The notes beneath the pieces were generated by a model. The model did not search any database, was not told where the DNA came from, and saw only the letters and a program-made list of their open reading frames with translations. The position numbers and the translations under genes are program-made. Shown here piece by piece: positions 56,701 to 64,000 of a DNA stretch of 64,000 bases. The stretch comes from Silurus meridionalis (lineage: Eukaryota > Chordata > Actinopteri > Siluriformes > Siluridae). Location of the stretch: the NCBI RefSeq assembly GCF_014805685.1, contig NC_060911.1, positions 14,938,212 to 15,002,211 of the forward strand, in the 5' to 3' direction. Numbering within the stretch: position 1 is the first letter of the stretch; each line of letters opens with the position of its first letter.

Positions 56701-59434
56701 ATTTTCTCATGTTTACGACTTAATTGTCTCGTGAGTGTTTTATCGCTATTACGAGAAACCATAGAAACGAGAAACCGCCATGTGCGCTGCCACAAATGGC
56801 TATAATTACTATCCACGATGCTGCTTATAGAACATGCTCTTACAGCGAATATACAAAATGAGGTACTCGTGAGGAAACAATGTTGTCGTTATGTCAAGAT
56901 CAGGAGAAAATTTGTCGTAATAACAAGAAAACAAGAAAGAAAAATGTATTATATATAATGCACGGCATCTTAGGACTTCTGTAATTTCCAGTTCATTTAC
57001 ACTGTTCAGATTTATAACGCTAAAAGAAAAGAAAATGACTAATTGTATTGTTCAACTGTTAAATTAACTTTAAACGTTATGTATTTTTATTTTATTAAAA
57101 TTGAAGCAGGTGGTTCAGTTTACGTCCATATGACACAACTTTCTGCTTTTTGATATTAAAAAAGCAGACTATGGTGTAAGTTGTCCAACTATTTAAGAGC
57201 AAAAAAAGATAAGAAAAGCAGACACACTGCCGCAGTAATAATAATAATAATAATCCATTGCTGCACAGTATAATACTGTATAATTCCTTGAGATTACAGT
57301 ATGGGTGTGTATGGTGGTAATTACAGAACTCTATGGTGTGTGTGTAATTATAGTAAATCTGTCATAATACAGTAAAGCGTCTACTGAAAAAATCTGTATT
57401 TTTAAATCGCTTTCTACAGTAAGTTTCTCCTACATCATGTACTAATCAGGACTCATGTATACATCATTAAGATAAAAATCATCCACTTTCTGGTGAGTCA
57501 ATTTTATAATGATATTTTTGTAGCTACTGGTTTACGCAAAGTCCTACTTTTATTCACTGCAGTGATTCAGCCTCCTGCGTCAGTTCATTTATAACCCATG
57601 ATGCACTTCATACCTATTACACAATGTTTTCCACAGAGCGACTGATGCACTTTAATTAGAAATTTACTTCACAATTAAAAAATAGAAGAAATGAGTTTGA
57701 CTGGTAGAAATATTGTCTCCTGTGTTCATCCAGTTTCAGACCTCAGAAAGTTTCACGCTCAGGTGACTGTGCAGCTTCTCCTTCAGCTTCCGTGCATTGT
57801 TTTAATGCAACTATGCAACAGAACCGAGACTTCATGCACACCGTGGTTAACCGTCTCCAATCCCACCATGATGTTTACTCGCCCACTGACTTTCCACTCT
57901 TCACGCAAGAAGTCTACATGAAAATCCAGTCTATAAAAGCTCATTCTTTCCCAGTCAAAAGAGAAATTGTTCTCATACTGTGCTTAGAAATACACAAAGC
58001 AGGCTTCTATGCTCTGTGGTGAACCATAACGATGACAACTTTTCACGTCCTATTTCAATTTCTTCACAAAACTCGATTCAGTGCCTCTTCTCACCCGCAG
58101 TGTGTACACAATTGGGTTCTTGGGTTCTTACTTGTCGCATCTGAGTCTGCATTCTCAGGTACTTTTGGGTTGCATGCACAATTGTGGCCGATGTGGTGTT
58201 TGATAAAGCACATCTGGAACAACTGATTCTGTCAGAATGTTAGCTGGTTCAAAAGTAAACTCTCACTCGCCCCATATTTATCTTCTTATAAAAAAGAAAT
58301 GTCTCTTGTATGGTATTGTAAACACGACCGCTTCTTCTCAAAAGGTGCATCAATGCACTACCTTCATTTTCTTACTTTATTCTTTCTCTATAAGCTTCAC
58401 AATATAAAATAAGTGTCTGTTGAGTGTGATTCTCATGACACCAAGCAGCTACGCTATTATTAGTGTAAAACTGGCTGCTTCTGGGGAAAAAGTCTACATG
58501 GTTGATGAGTTAATATAGAAAACACTTCGGAAAATATATGCAGAAGATTTTCCCCAAAACACTGAAATGTGTTTGTACGTGAAGGACTTTTTTTCAACAA
58601 GGGCGTAATGTGTTTACTGTAAACACTTCATTAGGAACTGTGTTCCATATCTGTTCAGGATGCAGCTTCATTTTTCCATTCTTTAGTGTTTCCTCTTCTT
58701 TTTTTTTTTTTTATCTCTCATAAATGATCTTTTCCTGTTAGTAATTTTCTTAACAGCACTACGCAAGCTGCTCAGACCCTCAGGAAATCCTGTTTGGATA
58801 AAGAGGCACCGTGTATAAAAGTAAAGAGACCGAACCTAAAAGATCAACATAATAATGTGGAAGCAAAAACGACAAAACGAAACCATTCCTTGTTACCCTC
58901 TGTGTCATTTGAATAGCAAATATAATGTGCATCCTTCAACTGAAAAAGAACAAAGAGAACTCCGATCCTGTTCACCATGCCATCTGATTAACGATTTTAT
59001 TAAAAATAAAATGTAAAATAAATGTGTGAATATATTACATTTAATTTGTTTATTCATTTAAACCCCATAGTAGTTTTATCTTCATGATATTCACCCAAAT
59101 AATAATGTTATAAATGTTATTGCTCTTTGATTGAATTCAAGGTTATTTTCTTTCATGTAGTTCTTTTATCTGACTATAAAGACGACCTCGTTGATATTGA
59201 TACTGCAGTTTGTCTTGTTCGCTACTGTAACAGGAGCCAAAGCGTCAGTACAGAAGGTCAAATAGCAACCGGTTTTTATTTGTTTACAGGCGACTGAGAG
59301 ACATTTTAGTTCTTACTTATCTAAAAGAAAAAAAAATAGGATCTAACCAAAGAACTCAAGTACTTCTAATGTATAAGAGAAGGAAAACACTTACGTGATA
59401 GAAAGAGGAAAAGTAGAACAAAACATGTCTTCAT
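52331..59434 (-). CDS. SLAM/CD2-family Ig receptor with ITIM and ITSM tail (one frameshift)
   Basis: Paralogue of the gene at 45.7 kb. Minus-strand exons: 59434-59395, 54963-54658, 54570-54289, about 53313-53177, 52854-52784 and 52441-52331. Leader: MKTCFVLLFLFLS. V domain (AVGESVTFNTSVPVSG) and C2 domain match the paralogue. The membrane exon reads ETTSRNHVVLAVICSLGSVL, then LVIVMVVFLYRKKQ. The tail has EVFYSVIN, an ITIM-type VxYxxI, and CPLTTVYDRVTFG, an ITSM-type TxYxxV that would recruit SAP-family SH2 adaptors. Odd points: one base is missing between DDN and ETT in the membrane exon, so the frame breaks as printed. That exon also joins the next in phase only through a GC donor at 53176. 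The first intron is 4.4 kb. This could be a functional inhibitory or dual-signal partner, or a decaying copy. Confidence 0.72.
53768..53799. repeat. (CA)n microsatellite
   Basis: Dinucleotide tract in the intron before the membrane exon of the ITSM-bearing receptor. Confidence 0.9.
54277..55015. repeat. Duplicated block: V and C2 exons, copy 2
   Basis: Partner of 46307-47047. Only scattered substitutions are seen by eye across exons and intron. Confidence 0.85.
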
Positions 59435-60294
59435 CTTGCTTTACAGTCCAGACTTCATTTTTACTTTTACACAACTAATGTCCACAACCGAACAATGAAA
59501 TAAACACAAATATATTTTAGTTCATTTTAAGCAGTTGAAATAATGAAATGTGCTGGAATAAAGAAATATTCTGAAAGGATCGTATAGCACTAAAAGCATC
59601 ACTAGTGGGTGGAGCCGTCGAGGGAGGGTTTTTTCCACTGATACAGATTTGCTATTCACCAGAGACAGAATCACATGTTTGGCCAATTCCAGACCTCAGA
59701 GCATAAAAGCCATGCGCTGATTTCACCGATCATCTATCTGTAGAGAATGCAGCCTGAAGGACTGTTTACATGTCCAGCAGAACACACAGTCAGCCATTCG
59801 AGCTTCTCCTCTACACTGAGCAGCTCCATACAGACATCAGCAAACAAAAACTCCTGCTGTTATAATATAGTGATGTACAGATATATTTTAAAGAGTTTTC
59901 ATTTTGGATTTCTGAATTGATTTATTTGTATTGCAGTATTTACGCACTAATTGTTTATTAATTTGCTGTATTGAACGCTGATGATGGACTGGTGTAATTC
60001 AGAGAAAGCAGGGGACAGAAAAAGGACGTCCTCCTTACATACACAAGCAGCAAAGCCAAATACGCTGTTATTATACTTTATGAAATCTGAGCACAATAAA
60101 TAGTTATATTAAAAGTTATTCCAAAACACAGAGTGAACGCTGAAATCTTCTTGCCTTTTACATGAAAAAGAAAAATCTGTGATGCATCAGTGGCACACTA
60201 GCAGTAGTTCTGTTTCTAGTTGAAAAAGGTCTACCAGTTGAACCAGGGGGATTCTTTTTATAGTAAATGGATGTTTCAGCAGGGAATTAAATCC

Positions 60295-60336
<42 letters not shown>

Positions 60337-60402
60337 TGGGAAAAAGATCCCCACTTGAAGTAAACACAACCATTAGAGTCAGTCTGTATCTTATCACTAA
60401 GG

Positions 60403-60443
<41 letters not shown>

Positions 60444-61074
60444 TTTAATAACCTACAAATGAAAGGGAGTTAAAAAGATGAAATATTTCTCATCTCTCAG
60501 CTGTAGATGTGAACAACAACATTTACAACATTATTACACAATTATTATCTATTTGATTCACTGGCTAATGTTTCGTTCTTTTTGTAAACACTGATCTCTA
60601 TAATTAAATATAAACAAAATAACGTCAATATTTTGGAAGCAGGGGAGACATTTGCAGACCAACATCGCCCTCTACCGTTCATAAATATACATCACGTGTC
60701 ATTCATTCGCTGTTTCTCCATTTATTTATTTATCCATTATATACTACACATTTACAGCATTTACTGACCTCAATTATTGATTTTTTCAAGAATTGATTTT
60801 ATTGTTCAAAAAATAGATTTGAATCATACATGTAACTTCTTCGTGATCGCAAAAGGGAAAAAGTAAAACTCTTCCGGAACGCGGAACAAAATCTCTCAGA
60901 AATACGGCAAAAACAATCAAAATACAGTCTTCATAGCAACACAAAAAACAAATTCAGAAACAAGACTTACACTGGGGAAACTCGACACTGGAAAAAATAA
61001 ACTCGGAAACGAGCCACATGACATCAACAAACGCGCACCAAACAGACACACAGGGAAACTTAAATGCCCATCAG
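59435..61074. other. Intergenic, no gene seen
   Basis: Contains a (GA)n tract at about 60298-60333 and a (CA)n tract at about 60405-60440. The left part is the promoter side of the long receptor gene. Confidence 0.45.
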
Positions 61075-61288
61075 GGGGGTATTCCAGAAAGCTTGGTTAA
61101 CTTACCATTTGATAAATCATAACCTCTGGGTTGATTTACCCCAAACAGGCATACCATGAGTATGTCGGTTCCAAAACACCTGAGAAGAGTTAGTTTAATC
61201 AACCTCCAACTGGTTACCCAGAGGTAATGCGCGTGCACGGTGCATTTATAAAGACATTCTCAATGGATCGCCGATTTCACGAGTCACC

Positions 61289-62925
61289 ATGGAAACTCAA
61301 AGCGGAAAAAAGAGAGCAGTGTATTTCACAGAGGCGGAGTTTACAGAGGCGGAGTTGAAGGTTTTAATGCACGCTTATGAGGAGTTTAAGCCAATAATAT
61401 TAAAAAGAAGCAATACAGCTGCATCAGCTAAAGCAAGAGAGTTGACTTGGCAAAAAATACCGGACAGAGTAAATGCGTGAGTGTATTAAATTACAAATTT
61501 GGTATTGGCTCCCGTTTTATTATAATGCAAAATAATGAAGTATGACTTATACATCCTTTTGAATATGTTATATCACTATGAAAGCATTTACTTTTCCTGC
61601 AATTTATTTTTTTAGTTTAAAATAATAATGTATATTTCTTATTTAATAAGCTGTAATCCTCCTGGAGCCACAAGAACTTTAAGCCAAGTCAAAATGAAAC
61701 ACAAAAACATTCTTCAAATAGGTAATATTTGATTACACAATTACTGAACTATTATTATAACAGGATTTAGTATATTCATTCTGTCATGTAGCTAATAAAA
61801 AGAAGACTGAAGCCCGTCTAACTGGCGGGGGTCCACCACCACCTCCCCTCACGCCCTCTGAGGAGCTGGCTCTGTCCCTTAATAAAGGGCGACCAGTGGT
61901 TGCTGGCATTCCAGGGGGCAGTTCATCACACACACCATGCACCACAAGTGATGGTGAAAAAATTGTGAAATGTAAGTTTACCTCTATGATTTGTTTTAAT
62001 TTTTTTGTCCTAATAAATTACTATCTCTGTCACTTAAAGGCTTTTTGAACAAGATAAATTTTTATGTAGGGTTATTTTTTTTAACTGCATATGATGTATA
62101 GGCTACTGTGATCTTACTCTGACATTTTACTCTTTTCATGTATTATTTTCTTTGATAATATTGAGAATTTAATGGGTTGTGTGTTCTTATAGATACTGAT
62201 GGATGTATTGTATTATTGGACCCTCCAGAAAGAACTGTCACAGTTGTAAGTGATTTGTTGTCGGGTACTTTTAGTTGCTTTTAGGTATTTTTTTTTGCCA
62301 GATAATGTATACTTTGAATATTTCTCCTGTAGGATGAAGATGATGATGAAGAGACCACATCTGCTGTGACAGAAGTGGACAATGCTGGTAGATCCACTGA
62401 GGTATGATGCATACCATTATAATGTATGGCCCCTTTTTGCATTAGAGTAACAAACTGTCATTGTCCCTTCACAGTACATACCTAGGGATTTGCCCACAGA
62501 TGAGGGTCCTTCAACCTCAGCACACAATCTAAGCAGGGTAAGAATTTGTGTCCAGGTGTCCATATTTGAATTTTATTGTCTGACCAAACAATTTCATTCA
62601 TTACATTTTTTCCACCTTCCTAGTTGCCAGCAAAGGAGCTGTATAAGGTCCATCTTTAAAAACAAATAAGAAAAAGTGACATGGAGATGGACCTTATACA
62701 GATTCAAATGGAAGAGAAAAGACTCCTCATTAAAAAAGCAGCACTGGAAATTGAATTACTGGAGCATCGCCTTAAGGTGAGAACTTGTCTGAATATTAAT
62801 CTGTTGCATGTTAAAAGTGAGTGTGAGTGAGTGAGTGAGTGAGTGTGAGTGAGTGAGTGAAAAAAGCAATATAAAAAAACATTTTATTGAATTTTATTTT
62901 ATTGTTTTTCAGGAAATAAAGAAAT
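61289..62925 (+). pseudogene. Harbinger Myb/SANT-like DNA-binding protein
   Basis: Accessory protein that binds element DNA and helps the transposase enter the nucleus. Exons: 61289-61476, 61651-61721, 61792-61971, 62193-62245, 62333-62401, 62475-62537 and about 62623-62777, with a small last exon near 62911. The N-terminus has the trihelix/SANT region (FTEAELKVLMHAYEEFKPII, then TWQKIPDRVNACNPPGATRT). A proline-rich linker, an acidic stretch (DEDDDEETTSAV) and a C-terminal coiled helix (MEMDLIQIQMEEKRLLIKK) follow. A TAA interrupts the frame after ELYKVHL in the seventh exon. All introns have GT-AG ends with matching phases. Confidence 0.75.
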
Positions 62926-62953
62926 AAACTGCCTGGCAGACCAGTGAAAAAAA

Positions 62954-63505
62954 TTAATAAAAGTGATTTTGACAGACCCTGTCTCTCAAAAGTCTTCTGT
63001 CTCTGTTGGCCTCTAAAATCTGTAGGTGTTCCTCTGGGCCATCTTCCTCAATACAAGGACGGTGGCTCTCTCCTCTTATAGTGGCAATATTGTGAAGCAC
63101 AACACACGCTACTATAATGTCGCATGCCCTCTCTGGACTAACCCGGAGCCCACGCAGACTCTGAAACTGAGATTTGAGGATCCCTATAGTCATCTCCACC
63201 TTGGCCCGTATTCGGCTGTGAGGCAGGTTAAACCGTGTCTGTGGTCCAGGCTCAGGTTCAGGGTAGGGTGTCATTAAATAGGGCAGACAAGGGTATCCTC
63301 TGTCCCCCAGCAAAAACCATTTTACTGTCCTGTAATGATTGAAGTGTACAACACAAATGTAGTAAAAAGGAAAAAAAAAACAATTGTATAAAGCAAAACA
63401 TACCCTGCTGAAATGTCTGGTAAATTCTGGCATCATGCACAGATCCTGGCTATTTTGCCTCAACATTGGTAATGATTTGGGTTGCCTCACATACACAGTG
63501 GCTGG
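62954..63505 (-). pseudogene. Harbinger (HARBI1-like) DDE transposase, 5'-truncated
   Basis: Two exons of the catalytic region remain. The upstream one reads PGSVHDARIYQTFQQG, containing the second acidic residue of the DDE triad, and is preceded by a TAG where a Trp codon is expected (KxPGS). The downstream exon, up to about 63336, reads KWFLLGDRGYPCLPYLMTPY, then RFNLPHSRIRAKVEMTIGIL with the catalytic Glu. It ends CQNHFY at 62954. The N-terminal half, with the first catalytic Asp, is absent. Confidence 0.82.
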
Positions 63506-63511
63506 GGATGG

Positions 63512-63583
63512 TTCCCTGACCGGGAATCGAACCCGGGTCGCAGCGGTGGGAGCGCTGCGTCTTAACCACTAGACCACCAGGGA
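63512..63583 (-). tRNA. tRNA with Glu-type body and CCC (Gly) anticodon
   Basis: The minus strand gives a 72-nt cloverleaf. It has acceptor TCCCTGG, D-arm GTCTAGTGGTTAAGAC, anticodon arm CAGCG-CTCCCAC-CGCTG and T-arm CCGGGTTCGATTCCCGG. The body is that of tRNA-Glu, whose loop would be CTCTCAC (anticodon CTC). Here it is CTCCCAC, so the anticodon is CCC, decoding Gly GGG. All stems pair and the A and B boxes are intact. It could be a real chimeric tRNA, a tRNA pseudogene or the head of a SINE. A-rich sequence on its far side does not favour a simple 3' SINE tail. Confidence 0.8.
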
Positions 63584-63603
63584 CCTATAAATAATATGAC
63601 TAA

Positions 63604-64000
<397 letters not shown>

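Larger units (their letters stand above)
61075..63505. mobile_element. PIF/Harbinger transposon, decayed, right end missing
   Basis: The left end at about 61075 reads GGGGGTATTCCAGAAAGCTT, then GGTTAAC, typical of Harbinger terminal repeats in fish. The element carries the two convergent genes of this superfamily: a Myb/SANT-like protein (+) and a DDE transposase (-). The transposase is cut off near 63505, next to a tRNA gene, and no right terminal repeat is found within the window. In-frame stops in both genes show it is inactive. Confidence 0.85.

Noticed and set aside
57691..58226. Overlapping 60-76 codon open frames
   Set aside because: No domain, signal or splice context; composition is like the surrounding intron of the receptor gene.

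Overview
The window looks like chromosomal DNA of a teleost fish. It has vertebrate spliced genes with short GT-AG introns, very many (CA/TG)n microsatellites, Tc1/mariner, Tigger and Harbinger remnants, and fish-type immune receptors. Several dispersed repeats resemble ones I associate with ostariophysan (catfish/carp-type) genomes, so a catfish-like species is a reasonable inference, not a demonstration.

Layout. 1.4-7.0 kb (-): acer2, alkaline ceramidase 2, six exons, with a Tigger/pogo remnant in one intron. 8.6-11.2 kb (+): rps6, six exons. 12.1-23.5 kb (+): smu1 (spliceosomal WD40 protein), 13 exons, one of them a 26-codon exon I do not recognise in the canonical protein. 26.5-29.3 kb (-): dnaja1-type type-I HSP40, eight coding exons, with an upstream promoter near 30.5 kb. 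31.0-31.6 kb: tRNA-Arg(TCT) with an intron, and tRNA-Lys(TTT). 33.1-38.9 kb (-): patl1 (mRNA decapping scaffold), 17 coding exons. 40.8-43.1 kb (+): a CD209-type C-type lectin. 45.7-47.6 kb and 52.3-59.4 kb (-): two tandem SLAM/CD2-family Ig receptors. 61.1-63.5 kb: a decayed PIF/Harbinger transposon with its Myb-like gene and its DDE transposase, followed by a tRNA with a Glu body and a Gly (CCC) anticodon.

How the genes relate. The first half is housekeeping: sphingolipid hydrolysis, the 40S ribosome, splicing, protein folding and mRNA decay. From memory of human chromosomes, acer2, rps6, smu1 and dnaja1 all have orthologues on 9p, so this is largely a conserved block, with patl1 next to it. 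The second half is a fast-evolving immune segment. The two SLAM-like genes share a near-identical Ig ectodomain but have unrelated membrane and tail exons. One tail carries ITIM and ITSM tyrosine motifs and the other carries neither, which is the arrangement of a paired receptor system.

Quality note. Four apparent one-base deletions interrupt otherwise coherent reading frames: one in patl1, two in the lectin and one in the second SLAM-like gene. At least three lie next to short homopolymers. Because patl1 is a conserved gene that should be functional, base-calling or assembly indels are at least as likely as true gene decay. All exon boundaries below were derived by hand from splice signals and family similarity; none was checked by alignment or RNA data.
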